Shown one piece after another: positions 26,085 to 38,414 of a stretch of 64,000 bases of DNA; the stretch's first letter is position 1, and each line of letters begins with the position of its first letter. A program made the translations under genes and the position numbers. The notes beneath the pieces are model-generated. The model saw only the letters and a program-made list of their open reading frames with translations. It was not told where the DNA came from and did no database searches. The stretch is from Nemania diffusa (taxonomy: Eukaryota > Ascomycota > Sordariomycetes > Xylariales > Xylariaceae), in assembly GCA_038501195.1 (NCBI GenBank), contig JBBPUQ010000004.1, forward strand, positions 5,773,636 to 5,837,635, in the 5' to 3' direction.

Positions 26085-26229
26085 AATATAATATTTTAAA
26101 AATTATAACTAATTTTTAAAATACTAAGTTAATATAAATTATATTTTAAATATACTATAATTTATACTTTTTTTTATATATATAAATATATTTTTTATTA
26201 TTTACTTAAAAAATGAAATATATATGTTA

Positions 26230-26455
26230 TTTTTTTAGCTTTTTTTATAACTTTTTTTTTTATTTTTTTTACTACTTTTTTATAACTACTTTTTTTATTT
26301 TTTTTATAACTTTTTTACAATTATTTTTTTTATTTTTTTTACAACTTTTTTACAGCTGCTTTTTTTATTTTTTTTATAACTTTTGTACAATTACTTTTTT
26401 TATTTTTTTTATAACTTTTGTACAACTACTTTTTTTATTTTTTTTTTAACTTTTT
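26230..26455. repeat. 35-bp pyrimidine minisatellite (copy 1)
   Basis: Six to seven units of AATTACTTTTTTTATTTTTT plus TTATAACTTTTGTAC. The 35-bp period breaks any frame, so the open frame across it (26,213-26,449) is an artefact of composition. Confidence 0.8.
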
Positions 26456-26564
26456 TTTAAAAGCTGCACTTTTTATTACTTATTTTAGCTTTTTTGCTTT
26501 AATACTTTTTTTTTAAATATTTTGTTTTTAAGCTTTACTTTTTTGCTTTAATTATATAAGTTTT

Positions 26565-26999
26565 TTATATTTATTAATATATTGTTTGTTATAAATAAAA
26601 AAACTTTTAAAAAAAAATATAGCAAAAAACGCCAAAATCTTGTTGTTTAAAAAATACAATATTATTTAAATAAACAAAGTAATTATAACAAATAAAACTT
26701 TTGTAATATTATTAAAAAAAAAAGTTTTAATATTTTTAATTAGTTTTATAAACTTAAAAAAGTAATTGTTTATAAAGCGCTGTTAGATTATATTAATAAA
26801 AACAATAATAATAAAGCAAGCTTTGCGAAAAAAACTGCTTATATTTTTGGCGTTTTTTGCTTTTTAATTAATTAAAAAAGCAATTTAAATGTTAAAGCGG
26901 CGTATGTACATTTTACTACTGCAAAATATTATAAATATTACTTTTATATAAATAGTAAATAATTTAAGCTAAAAAACAAATATAATATTTTTAAAAAAC
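26565..26999 (+). pseudogene. Decayed gene F1, copy 1
   Basis: Counterpart of 43,021-43,455. It ends at a hairpin (26,991-27,034), after which the F2 frame begins in a different phase. Function unknown. Confidence 0.45.
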
Positions 27000-27034
27000 A
27001 GAATATTTAAACTAGCAGATATTTTATTTTTTAA
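26991..27034. repeat. Small palindromic hairpin between F1 and F2 (copy 1)
   Basis: Arms TTAAAAAACAGAATATTT and AGATATTTTATTTTTTAA, with loop AAACTAGC. The coding phase changes across it. Confidence 0.75.
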
Positions 27035-27035
27035 A

Positions 27036-28441
27036 GCTTTATTTATAACTAAATATTTTGTTAATATATTAATAGCTGCTGATTTTTTAAAACTAGCATA
27101 TAGATTTTTTTATAACAAAGCTTTAGCAAAGTTTACTAGGGCTAAAAAATAGCTTATTTATGTTTTTTAAGTTAAAACAGTTTTTGCAACTATTATGTTT
27201 TTTATAAATGCTAAAAATAATATGTTTGTTTAAAAACTAAAAGTAAGTACTGTTTTTATTAATATTAAAAATTTAACTTTTTAATATATAATAATGCTAA
27301 TTATAGCATTTTATATATTTATAAAAGCAGACTTTTAGCAATTTAACAAAATAGTTTATAAAATGTTATTTTATAATTTAGTTTTTGTTTTTAAACATTT
27401 AATAAAAAACTAAAGCTAAGCATTATATATTTATTTAATATTTACTTGCTTTTAAGCCGCTAATATAAAATATATTTTTTTTAAAATAAGTTTTTTATTT
27501 TAAAAAGCTATTAATATAAAGCTAAAGTATAAATTAACTTTATTAAGTATAAAAGTATATTAAAAGATTTAAAACATATAAAACTTAGTTTTATTATAAA
27601 TATAAACAGTTATAAATATGTTTAAATTTTTTAGCATAACTGTTAAAAACTATAAATTAGTATATAAAAAGTACAAAAAAAACTTTAACTTTTGCAAAAA
27701 GTTTACAAAAGCAATAAATTTTATATTATATATTTTAAACTTAATTATAATATTGTTACTAAATAATATTATTTAGCAAATATTAGATTTAATAAATAAA
27801 AAAGTTGCTAGTTTTAAGCTAATATTTGCAAATTAAACTAATATTAACTTAAAAAAAAACTTTAAGCTAAAAATAAATAATGCTATTATAAATAAAACTT
27901 AAGTACTAAATTTTGCAAATATAATATGTTATTTTAAAAAAATATAAGTTGTATTTTTTGTTATATATTGCTTAAATTTTAAGCTTAACAAAACTAATTT
28001 ATATAAATATTTATAATAATTAAATAATATTTTATAAAAATATTTCAATATAGTAACTAGTATAAATAGCAAAACATTGTTTTTTTGCAACTATATTACA
28101 GTATAAATTATATTTACTACAAATATAAATATTAAGCTGTTTAAATTACTAAAGCTATAAAAATTTAACAATAAAATTGTTAAGTTTAAAAGTTTATTTA
28201 CTAAAACTATAGCAGCTAAAAAACCGTTTTATAAATATAATAATATTAATGCTTTATTTTTTTTTAATACTTTTTATATTAATAAATATATTTAGCTGCT
28301 AGTTTTTTGCTATAACTATTTATATTTTTTGTTTAGTTAATTTATTATATTAAACAAACTTTTATATGCTTTGTTTGTTAACAATAAACTAAAAAAAAAA
28401 ATTATATATTATATTGTAATAACGCCTTTTTTTTTGTTTAA
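27036..28441 (+). pseudogene. Decayed gene F2, copy 1
   Basis: Counterpart of 43,493-44,899. A continuous frame with the same final Phe/Val-rich residues before TAA at 28,439-28,441. Function unknown. Confidence 0.5.
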
Positions 28442-28470
28442 CAGTAAATAACATTTTATATATAGTTTTA

Positions 28471-28617
28471 GCTTTTAAAAAACAGAATATTTGCAAGTTA
28501 TAAATATTTTGTTTTTTAGCTTTTAAAAAGCAAAATATTTGTAAATCGTTAATATTTTTTTTTTTAGCTTTTAAAAAACAAAATATCTGCTAGTTATAAA
28601 TATTCTGTTTTTTAGCT
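28471..28617. repeat. Cluster of three small palindromic hairpins (copy 1)
   Basis: Three back-to-back hairpins. AGCTTTTAAAAAACAGAATA arms alternate with TATTCTGTTTTTTAGC arms and share the boundary AGCTTTTAAAA. They occupy the spacer between F2 and G. Confidence 0.8.
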
Positions 28618-30351
28618 CTTTTTTTTTTTTTCTTTTTTTTTTTGTTTATAGTGCGCTAATTTTTACTTATAAAACATATAGCTTATATTTTTAACATAGC
28701 TAGCCTGCTTGTTTATAATATTTATTTTAATACTTGCTAAAAAAACATTAATATATATATATTAGATTTTAGTTAATTTTATATTACTATTAAAATTATT
28801 ATTGTAAATATTGCTTATTTTAACTAACTTTTATTATAAAAGAAAATTTTATGCTGCTATAGTGTTTTTTTTGGTTTTTTAAATTTTTTAAATCTGCTAT
28901 TTCATATTATATTTAGCTTTAGCAGCAAAACTTTAAATTTTAAAATCTACTAAAATTTTCTTATTATTACTAGCATTTTAAACAATACTAATTGTAGTTA
29001 TACAATTTAATTGTACTATAAAAATATATTGCAAAATTATAATACTTTTTTTGCTTGTTTAAAGTTTGCTACTAAAATAAAAAACGCTTTAAACATAATA
29101 ATAAACTTGTACTTTTAGTTTGTATAAAATATTTTTTTAAACAGTTATTGCTATTATATAGTTGTTAGCGCTAGCTTTATATTAAATTATTTTTTACATA
29201 TTAATATAGCACTAAATAATAAGTTTATTAAACAAAAAAACTTTAACTAAGTGTTAAATGTTGACTTGCTATTGTTTGCAATATATATTAATTATAAAAA
29301 GTTTGATGTTTTTAATGCAAAGTTGTATAACTAACAGGTATTTAAATAGCTAGTAAACTGGCTAAATTTTATTAAATTGCTGCTATTTTTTTTAGCGATT
29401 TAAATTTAAGCTAACAATAAAATTACACTTAGCTAAATATTTAAAAAGTAGTTAGTAAGCTAAAACTAAAACAAATATAATAAAAGTTAATATAAAGCTT
29501 AAAATAAAGCGTTTTTAAAACAAAAAAACTTTAAATATAAAAATAGCAGCTATTATAAAAAAGTTAAAAGCTAAATTATTAACTTAAATAAAAATTTAAC
29601 AAATAACAAACTATAGTTAAAAGTTTAAATATATAATATAAACAATTTAACAAATAACAAAGAAAATGCTGAAAAAAATGCCGAAGAAAATTTTGCGCTA
29701 TTAAAAAAATATAGCTAAGTTATTAAACTAAGTACAGATTTAATAAATGTCGACAAATATTTTGCAGTGCTAGTAGAAAATAGTTAAATTATTAAATAAA
29801 GCATAGATTTAATAAATATTAACAAAAATTCTATAGTACTAGCAGGAAATGGTTAGATTATTAAGCTAAATATAAAATTTATAAATATAAATGAAAATTT
29901 TGTTGTGCTAGTAGTATATAATTAAATTATTAAACTAAACATACAATTAATAAAAATAAATAAAAATTTTGTGCTATTAGCAATATATAATTAAATTATT
30001 AAGTTAAATATATAATTAATAAAAATAAATAAAAATTTTATACTGTTAATAGTATATAATTAAACTATTAAAAATAGTATATAACAAATAAAAGTAAATA
30101 AATATTTTGTAAACTATGTAATATTAACAGGCTTTTTAAAAAAAAGCTTTTAAACAAAACAAGCGCTTTTAACTAATGTTTTAGCTGTTTTATTAAAGGC
30201 TTAAAAACAGGTGCTTTTAGCTGATGTTTTGCCTGTTTTAACAAAGGCTCCGGTTTTAAAAAAAAGTGCTAAAAAAAAGCACTTTTTTAGAAATAGTATT
30301 TTTAAGACAGTTTTTGCAAAAGCATTAAATAAAAAAAAAAAAAAGTTATAG
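28618..30351 (+). pseudogene. Decayed gene G with 23-residue repeats, copy 1
   Basis: Counterpart of 45,076-46,809. The 69-bp repeat block is at about 29,662-30,075 and keeps its phase. The final stop is TAG at 30,349-30,351 after a Lys run. Function unknown. Confidence 0.55.
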
Positions 30352-30450
30352 TTTATAAAATTAGTTAAATTTAGATTTCTGTAGCTAAATTAAGTAATAG
30401 TAAAAATTAAAACAATTAAATATTATAAATTTAAACGCTTGCTTAAAAGC

Positions 30451-30600
30451 TGGTTTAAAAAATAAAATATATAAAATTAATTATATATTTTATTTTATAA
30501 AAGCTTATATAACTAAACAAAATAAAAAAGTTAGTTGTTTAAAGCTAGCTTAAAAAATAAAATATTTAAATTAATTATATATTTTGTTTTTTAAAAGCTT
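30451..30600. repeat. Two small palindromic hairpins (copy 1)
   Basis: Two hairpins between G and H. The second is longer, with AGCTAGCTTAAAAAATAAAA on the left and TTTTGTTTTTTAAAAGCTT on the right. Confidence 0.7.
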
Positions 30601-30764
30601 ATTTAGCTAGCTAATATAGAAAAGTTAGTTTTTAAAAACTAGCTATATTTTATAGCTTTTTTTAAAGTTTAAATAATATAACTATTATATTAAGTTAAAA
30701 CTATACTATAAATAAAAGTAAAACTATATTTGATTTTTTTTTTATTATAAGTTTTAAAAAGGTT

Positions 30765-33700
30765 TATTTATTTTAAAAATAAATAATTATTAATGTTATT
30801 AGTATTATTAATATAGTTACTATTATTAGTATAGTTAATATTATTAATAGCTAATATAAAACTAATGCTGCTTTTGCTTTTTGTATTATATTGCTTAATG
30901 TGTTTTTTTTACTTAGTAAATTTTAAAAAAAGCTTTTTTTGCTTTTTTATAAAATTTATAACTATATTGAAACTATATTTATTATTTGCGTTTACAGCAT
31001 ATATTAGTTAATTTGTAATTATATTTAGTAAATTAAACTGTACAAACATATTAACAAATAGAAATAACAGCTTTACAGCATAAAAATATATACTAAAGCA
31101 GTAATATAATTAGCTTTTATATAAAACAAAGTAAGCTGTTAAAAGTATAAAAAGCTGCTTAAAACATATGCAAAAGTTGCTGTTGCAACTTTTTACTGTT
31201 AAATATTTTAATAAAACAGTAAAGCTAGCATATTTTTTAAATTTATATAATATTATTTATTAAATAATATAACATTAATATATTATAAAACATATATTAA
31301 ACATTTATAGCTTAAACTAGTTTTTAGCTAACAATAAATAAATAGCTATTATAAATAAAAACGTTTAGTTTAAAAAAATTAGCACGTTATAATTTAAATA
31401 ATTTTTTATACAATAAGTTAAAAAGCTAAAGCAGCAGTAAAAAATGCTAAAAAAATTAAATTGTTAGTTATTATTATATTTTAATAATTGTAAATATAAA
31501 AATTTTATATATTTAAAGTTAAATATAATAAAAATATAAGTTTTAACATAAGCTTTATAATAATTAATTTAGTTGTTTTATAATATGTAATAAAAGTTTT
31601 AATAGTTAAATGCAATATTTTAAACAGCTTAAACTTTAATATATTAACAAACAAAAGTTTTAGCTTTTTAAGCTACGATTTTAGTTTAACTGCTTAATAT
31701 TAACTATATATATAATAACTAAAAGCAGCGCTTATATTTATTAAATTTGTTATTAGCTGCACTTATTTTAAGCTGCTGCTGCTACATTAAAATAAATAGC
31801 AGTAATATATTGCTATTAAATAATATATTGTTTTTTTTACACAAAGCAGTAATTTTTTTTTTTTTTAGTGCTAAAAATACTTTAATATAAAGTTTATATA
31901 AATTAAAAAATATAAAAATATAAAAATAATCGCTGTTAAAGTTTAATAAGCTTTTATATAAAGCAGTTTTAACAGCAGTATTAAAAAAGTTTAATTATTT
32001 AAATAACTTTTTGTAAGCTTTAAAAAAATTAAAGTTATATATATAAATAACAGCTTATAATATTAATTTATATATTTTGCTATATAACTTGTATACTTTA
32101 TTATACTGTTTAAGCAATGCTATATATATTAATATTTACGCTATATTTGTTTGCAATATAGTTTTAAATAAAACATTAGCTTTAATAGCGTTTTATATAG
32201 CACTTTATAAATATAGCTGTTTATTGCTATAAAATAGTTTTAAAAACAGTAAATATACTTTGTTTAAAATAGTATTATTAAGCTAAAGTATATATTACTA
32301 AAATATATTATTTAGTAATTATGCTATGTTATATTTGTATATAATGTTTTTAATTTTAAGCTTATAGCACTGTTATTTTTGCTTGTTAAAAAAATAAATA
32401 CTAAACTTTTGTTTTTATATTTAAAAATATTAAAAAAACATATTATTAGTACAAATAAGCTAAAATAAATTTAAAAATAGCTAATTAATATATAAATGTT
32501 TAGCGTGCAATTTTGCTAAAAACTAGTTAATAAACAAATTAACATTAAACAAAGCAAATATAGCAAGTTTTTTAATAAGCTTAATAAAACAAATAGCGTA
32601 TATTAATATTAAAGTGTTAAAATTTTTAATTAAAACAAAAAAGCAAAAGTTATACTTTGTATAGTTTGCTAAAACAAACAGCTAATATATTTACATAAAT
32701 ATAAGCTGTTAAAAGTTAACAGCTATAAAATATAACTATAAAATGTAGCATTTGTAGCAAAAGCTATAGTTAAACAGCAATATTTACAACAGTATAAAAA
32801 ATAACAAAACATATAGCTAGCTTTTGTAGTTTTAAAAAGCTTAAAAAATGTATTTTATGTTTATAAACTGCTTAAAAGTAGATATATTAGCTTAAAAACA
32901 GTAAAAAGTTTGTATAAAATTAAAGTTTAGTATAAGTAGCTTAAACTATAGTACATTAAACAAAAGCTAGTTTTTGTTTAATGTTTAAAAGTGTTATTTA
33001 TAAATATTATAAGTTTTTAACTAATATAGCAAAAAAAGCTTTTTAGCAAGCTTTTTTATTATATTTAGCAAACTTATATTTTAAAATAAGTTTTATAAGT
33101 ATAAATATATTATAAACTTTTTAAATATATAGTTAATTGTTTATTTTATATAAATTAAGTATTTTAACTTATAAAATAATATAAATAATAAAGCTAAAGC
33201 ATTAGTTTAGTTTTTAAACTTAGTAATATATAGTATATTATAAAACTTAAAATTTATTTAAATTGTTTTAAAGTTTAACAAATTAGGGTTAATAGTTAAC
33301 AAATATTTGCAGTAAAAGTTATAAATTGTTTTTTTTAAAGTATTGTTTACAATAATATCTTTTATATTATATTTTTGCAAAATAATAATTAAATCAACAA
33401 AATAATATAATTTATGCTTGTTATATAACTGTTTTAAATGTTTTTAAAACTTAACAGTATATTTATATAGTATATAATATTATAAATAGATTTAGCGCTT
33501 TTATATATAAACTTAAACTTTAGTTTGTAGTATGCTAGTTTTTGTTTATGCTTAAACAAACAATATAAAATGTTAGTTTATAACAATATATAAACAAAAA
33601 TATTTAAGCGTTAGCAACATATAGTTGTTAACAAATAAAAACTATATGTTAAAAAGTAAATAAGTAATATATTGCTTAAAAATAAACAATATATTTAAAA

Positions 33701-33766
33701 AAAGCAAATATATATAGTTAAATCTACTAGCATTATAAACACTAAGTTATATATTATATGTTATAT
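30765..33766 (+). pseudogene. Decayed gene H, ~1,000-codon frame, copy 1
   Basis: Counterpart of 47,223-50,224 in one phase without visible indels. More TAA/TAG stops are present than in copy 2. Function unknown. Confidence 0.5.
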
Positions 33767-33768
33767 AT

Positions 33769-33815
33769 TATAACAAGTTATAGATTAAAGTTAACCTTAA
33801 GCACTTGTTTAACTT
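33769..33815. promoter_or_regulatory. Terminal dyad and hairpin at the left end of copy 2 (unit junction)
   Basis: The same structure as in copy 1: TATAACAAGTTATA, then the hairpin at 33,788-33,815. In the stem CAAG has become TAAG, which still pairs with CTTG through a wobble. It marks the exact joint between the two units. The preceding bases TGTTATA with TATAACA form a small palindrome across the joint. Confidence 0.55.
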
Positions 33816-33856
33816 AGTTAAAATTTTGTTTTATTTCTTTTATATCAACTATATAT

Positions 33857-34298
33857 ACCTAATCAAAACACCAGATATTATATCGCACCCTTTGCACTTC
33901 TCCACTTTTTTACCATGCACCTAATAAAAACACTAGATATTATATCGTATCCCTTGCCCTTTTCCACCTTTTAACCATATATTTAATAAAAACAACAGAT
34001 TTAATGTTGTATTTTCTACACTTTTTCACCTTTTTACTATACATCTAATAAAAATAACAGATCTAGTGTCACATCCCCTGCACTTTTCCACTTTTTTACT
34101 ATATATTCAATAAAAACAACAGATCTAGTGTTGCATTCCCTGCACTTTTTTACTCTTTTACCATGTACCCAATAAAAACAATAGATCTAGTGTTACATTT
34201 TCTGCACTTTTTCACCTTTTTATTATGTACCTAATAAAAACAACAGATCTAATGTTACATCTTCTGCTCTTTTTTACTCTTTTACTATTTATTCAATT
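33857..34298 (+). repeat. 62-bp iterons, 7 units (copy 2)
   Basis: One unit more than in copy 1, which explains nearly all the length difference between the copies. The less mutated units carry CAGATCTAGTGTTGC. Combined with CACTAGAT from other units, this suggests a palindromic core of the form ACACTAGATCTAGTGT, followed by a pyrimidine-rich CCCCTGCACTTTTCCAC segment. Confidence 0.85.
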
Positions 34299-34595
34299 AA
34301 ATATTAAGCAATATATTTAATATATAAACTAGTTACTATTTAATAATACAATTATATACTTATAACAATAAGCTAATATATTATTAAATAATAAATAATT
34401 ATAAATTTGTTCACTTGTATATATTAGATTTACTATATATATATAAATTTTTAGCTATAATAGCTTTTATATTTAGCTAAATAAATTGTTAAACCTTTTT
34501 AAAACATATTGCAAGTTTATAGTATTAATAGTTAACATTTAACTAATTATTAATAACTATTATCTATTATTATTTTTTATCTTTTTATATTTAAC

Positions 34596-34745
34596 TATAT
34601 ATATTAAAAATAAAATATTTAGTATATAGTTATTTTATTACTTAGATAGCTTATTAAAAAACAGAATATTTAATATATAGTTATTTTAGTACTTAAGTAC
34701 TTTTAGCTTTAACTAAAAAATTAAAAAACAGAATATTTTATATTT
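34596..34745. repeat. Small palindrome family, half-motif cluster (copy 2)
   Basis: Equivalent of 18,150-18,290, here with better preserved TTAAAAAACAGAATATTT arms. Confidence 0.6.
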
Positions 34746-35307
34746 ATTTATTTTTTTACTTTATTTCTTTTTATTTTTTTATTTTTTACAACTTTTTTTT
34801 TTAAAAATGTTTACTTTTTTTTTCTCTATATTTTTTTTCACTAAAAGTGCTTGCTTGTTTTTTTAGATATTTTATTTTTTAAGTCCTTTTTTATTATATA
34901 CTTTATTTTTTGCTATATATATATATTAACATATCTATAAAATAACTAAGTTATTATTAATTCTTTATAAAAAAAAAGACTTTTTTTATAGTAGAGATAT
35001 ACAAGAGTTTTTTGCTGTTTATTCAGACAACCTTTAGCTAACTTAGTACTTCTTTTGTAATAAAGCTGAAGTTTTACTAGTTGAAATGCTATCGACTATG
35101 AAAGTAATACAAGCGTAGATTATTTATAACTACAACGAAGTAAAAAATATATAAATATATAATATTAAAGTTTATAATATAACTTACTATAAATTATAGA
35201 GTAAGTTTTTTATTTACTAGCTTTATTTTGCAAATATAAATATGTTTTATTTTTTTATTAATATATATAGTACGTAATTTTTTTCTATATATTTTATTTT
35301 TATAAAA

Positions 35308-35351
35308 TTAAAAAATAGAATATTTAGTTTTTTATATATTTTATTTTTTAA
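35308..35351. repeat. Small palindromic hairpin (copy 2)
   Basis: Arms TTAAAAAATAGAATATTT and ATATATTTTATTTTTTAA, just upstream of frame A/B. Confidence 0.7.
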
Positions 35352-35381
35352 CTGCTACTATTTTTTATTTTTAACTTTTTT

Positions 35382-36428
35382 ATAGTATTAGCTATATTAA
35401 AACTATATTATAACTATTGCAATATTTATATAAGCATAAAAATATCTGAAGTTGTTACACTTTTAAACTTTATAAACAACAGACTATAGCTGTTAATAAA
35501 TGCTAGCAAAACTTATAACATAGTAGCTTAGTAAGCAATAAGCGATATATTTAGCTTTTTCGATATAAATATTAAATTAACCGATAAAAATTATTTACTA
35601 TTTATTATTAGCTGTATAATAGTAACAGTAGCAAAAAACTTGCTTTTTATATTTTTTAACTATTTCTATATTTATAGCAGTAATAGCTGCTTTATGATTT
35701 TTAGTTTTATTGTAAAAAACTAGTACTGAGTATTAGTTGTAGTAGCTTATTACTAGTTCTGCTAACACAAATTAAACAGTAATTTCTACTGTAAACAGTA
35801 ATGCATAAACAAAAACATTATTACTTTTTTTATTATTATTAACAAAATTGTGCACGTTATTTCTAAAGTAAATACTAACAAACTTGCTGCTAGTAATACA
35901 GTTAAAAGTGCACTAGCTAGCTCTAAGTCTATAGCTAAAGCAAATATAGCTACTAAATCGCAGTATATAAAACAAAAAAGCTACAAAAAACATTATGTAG
36001 TAAACTATCTGAAAAAACTAATAAACAATATTTTCATTGATTTTTATAAGTTTTAAAGTTTTTAAAAAAAACAAAAAATTTTGTTTTAGCTATTTGCTAT
36101 TTAAAAGCAGATGCTGTTATTACTTGCGATAAAAAGCTTATAAAAATTACTACATTTAAGTACTATAAACTGCAAATATATTTGTAACTAAGCAAAAGCT
36201 TTAACTAGCTAAAATATTATTAGCAACTTTAAATCACTAATATAAAGCAGAAAAAGCGCTAAAATTAAAGCGATTATTTTTGCTAACAATAAAAATAAAC
36301 TAAAAAATCCAATTAAGCAAAATATAGTTTAGCAAGCTTTCGAAGTTATAAAAAATAAGCTTGAAAATAAAGCTAGCAACAATAATGCTGCTTTAGCTGC
36401 AAAAGCAGTTAAAAAAGCAAAAACTTAA
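35382..36428 (+). pseudogene. Decayed gene A/B, copy 2
   Basis: One frame can be followed for about 349 codons, interrupted roughly once per 20 codons and almost only by TAA/TAG; random sequence of this composition would give a stop every 8-10 codons. Codons 35,850-36,056 are fully open and rich in Ser, Lys and Ala. The last 70 codons are Asn/Lys/Ala-rich and end Ala-Val-Lys-Lys-Ala-Lys-Thr before TAA at 36,426-36,428. G-to-A mutation turns Glu and Asp into Lys and Asn, so the original tail was probably far more acidic. It is the first gene after the iterons, the position where a recombinase or transposase often sits, but I see no signature of either. The start is unknown. Confidence 0.6.
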
Positions 36429-36579
36429 AAATAAAAATATGTCGCTATTAATCAATTAGTAACTAGTAACTCTGTAAAAAAGTTGCTTTCGGTTCAAAAC
36501 ACTACTTATTATTTTAAAATTGACTAAAAAAACATAAAAATAGCTCTAAATAATAAAACTACTTATTAACCCTACTAAT

Positions 36580-36885
36580 TTATTAATAAATGCAGTTTTA
36601 TTCCATTTAAGAAACAAAATATCTAGCTATTTAAATATATTTTGTTTTTTAACTTTGTAGCTTATTACTAACTTTTTTTTTCTAGTAGATATAGCAGAGC
36701 TTTTAAACAAAATATTAACATTTTTATATTTTGTTTTTTTCGCAAATAAATGTAAAACTAGCAAAACTATTACTTACAGTAAAACAATAGCTTATTATAT
36801 TTCGAAAATAAAAGTTGGGCAAGTAAAAAGCTTATTAAAATATTATTTTTATTTAGTTTTTATTATATCTTTTATAACAGTTTAA
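36580..36885 (+). pseudogene. Decayed gene C, copy 2
   Basis: 102 codons with a single stop (TAG near the hairpin) before TAA at 36,883-36,885. It keeps Arg, Cys, Gly and Glu codons lost in copy 1, for example Val-Gly-Gln-Val-Lys near the end. The C-terminus is a hydrophobic Tyr/Phe/Ile run. The open frame passes through the hairpin at 36,607-36,652. The family is unknown. Confidence 0.5.
36607..36652. repeat. Small palindromic hairpin inside frame C (copy 2)
   Basis: Arms TTAAGAAACAAAATATCTA and TAAATATATTTTGTTTTTTA, equivalent to 20,153-20,198. Confidence 0.7.
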
Positions 36886-37058
36886 ACTTTTTAATATTTA
36901 TAAAAGTTTTTCAAAAATATATTTAAAATCTTCTTTACATATAAAAAAAACAAAACTAAATATAACTGCATAAAAAAAAGTTAAATTTTAAACTAGCAAA
37001 ATTTAAAAAAAATAATAACAACTATTAATAAAAAAAATCATAAAATAAATAATTTTTT

Positions 37059-37104
37059 TTAAAAACAAAATATTTTACTTATATTTACAGATATTTTATT
37101 TTTA
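37059..37104. repeat. Small palindromic hairpin (copy 2)
   Basis: Arms TTAAAAACAAAATATTTT and AGATATTTTATTTTTAA in the C to D spacer. The spacer 36,886-37,490 holds nothing else that I can identify. Confidence 0.65.
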
Positions 37105-37490
37105 ATACTTTTATTAAGTTTATTTGTACTAACTACTTTTAAACCAACTAAATAGTTATTATAACATTTATACAGACTTTTTTTAATTGCTATACTATAA
37201 AAACTTTGCAGCTTATTAAAAACTTTACTTAGTTAAAACGAAAAAAATTCGACTTACTCGATAATAATAATTCTATCGAGCTTAAACTTAAAACAAACCC
37301 AGTAAAACAAATTTTAACAAAAAAAAATTTTAAAAAGTAAACAAAACTAAAAAAAAAAAATAAAATCGATATTATTTTTATTTCGAAATAGTGCTGCTTT
37401 AGCTTACTAGTTGTTAATAAAGCTTATATAGCTAAAAACTCTTAAAATACTATATATTAAATAGTCGCCTTTATCTAGCGCAATATTATT

Positions 37491-38414
37491 TTGTTTTATT
37501 TAGCAATACTATTAATAAATCACTTTTACAATATATTAAAGTATTTTTGCTTAAAGTTTTTAAAGCTACTAAAAACTTTATATTTACTGTTTTATTATAA
37601 TAAATTAAAACTATATAAAAACATATTAAATTTTTATAACTTGTTTAGTTATACTTTATATATTGATATAAACAGTATTAAATGTCCACTTATGCGACTT
37701 TTTTGCGAGCTTTTTTTTAAAAAACTAAAAAACTTTGATATTTTATTACTTAAACTTAAGCTCGCTTCAGCTTATTTCGAAAACAATTATTACTAGTAAA
37801 TATTTTTGCCTACACTTTTTCGAGTAACTACAAAACAGCACAACTAAAGCTTTGATCTCTGCTGTACTATAATAAGTACTATTTATTAACAAGTTTTTTT
37901 ACGTTAAAATATAAATATAAAAATCGTAAACTTCGATAAAAACTAAATTTCTTTTAGTAATAATATCTTTAGTACAAAGTTTACTACAATATAAGTTGCT
38001 TTAAATACTGCTAAATAAAATATATATAATTTTTAGTTCAAATGTTATTAAAAATGTTTATATATAATATTTAAAAATTTTATAAATAAAAAATCCGCAA
38101 AAAAAAAAAAACAAAACTATATTTAAAATAAAAAAAATTTTGTTATATTTAATCTTAAGATTTAAAAAAAGCTTGACATTTTAGCTCTAAATCTAAATAA
38201 TAAAAAAACATTGCGCTTTAAAAATAACTAAGCTTTATACTTAAAAAAAAAAAAAAAGCAAAAATATAAAGCTTTTTTATAAAATAGCAGTTATAACAAA
38301 AACAATAATAGCTAAAATAACAAAAATAGCAAAAACAACAAAAGCAGCAAAAATAGCAAAAGTAGCAAAAACGATATATTTAATAAAAATAACAATTTTA
38401 ATAAAAAAAAGTAA
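37491..38414 (+). pseudogene. Decayed gene D with low-complexity (formerly acidic?) tail, copy 2
   Basis: The first 101 codons (37,491-37,796) are open and Leu/Tyr/Phe-rich, containing Cys-Pro-Leu-Met-Arg-Leu-Phe-Cys-Glu-Leu. The middle is broken by many stops. From about 38,040 the same phase resumes with a Lys-rich region and Leu-Asp-Ile-Leu-Ala-Leu-Asn-Leu near 38,175. The final 45 codons are nearly all Asn, Ser and Lys, ending before TAA at 38,412-38,414. If these A's came from G, the tail was Asp/Ser/Glu, like acidic tails of chromatin or nucleolar proteins. The two halves may be one gene or two. Function unknown. Confidence 0.5.

Larger units (their letters stand above)
17377..33768 (+). 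mobile_element. 16.4-kb repeated unit, copy 1 (putative large mobile element, RIP-inactivated)
   Basis: This segment aligns end to end with 33,769-50,224, offset 16,392 bp at the left edge and 16,458 bp at the right. Almost the whole net difference is one extra 62-bp iteron in copy 2. Aligned stretches differ only by C/T and G/A changes. The unit holds a 5' dyad, a hairpin, iterons, eight decayed co-directional genes and many small hairpins. This copy is more heavily mutated than copy 2. I see no LTRs, and at most a 7-bp imperfect terminal match (TGTAACA against TGTTATA). It could be a large transposon, an integrated plasmid-like element or a duplicated subtelomeric block; the protein content did not let me choose. 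Confidence 0.7.
34299..35381. other. Interval between iterons and frame A/B, copy 2
   Basis: Holds a half-motif palindrome cluster and one hairpin. A short open stretch near 35,050-35,105 reads Ala-Glu-Val-Leu-Leu-Val-Glu-Met-Leu-Ser-Thr-Met in a phase different from A/B. The pyrimidine run ending TTTTTTATAG at about 35,376-35,385 could be an intron acceptor joining it to A/B. This is suggestive only. Confidence 0.35.

Noticed and set aside
26213..26449. Open frame of 78 codons rich in Phe
   Set aside because: It lies wholly in the 35-bp pyrimidine minisatellite, whose period is not a multiple of three, and it is not conserved in copy 2.
33283..33291. TTAGGGTTA inside copy 1, a possible interstitial telomere repeat
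   Set aside because: Only one and a half units, located within the phase of gene H. The matching position in copy 2 reads TCAAAGTTA, so it is ordinary coding sequence changed by transitions.
17377..33768. Helitron or LTR retrotransposon identity
   Set aside because: No direct long terminal repeats, no CTRR end next to a 3' hairpin in the gene direction, and no recognisable Rep/helicase, reverse transcriptase or integrase motif in the frames I read.
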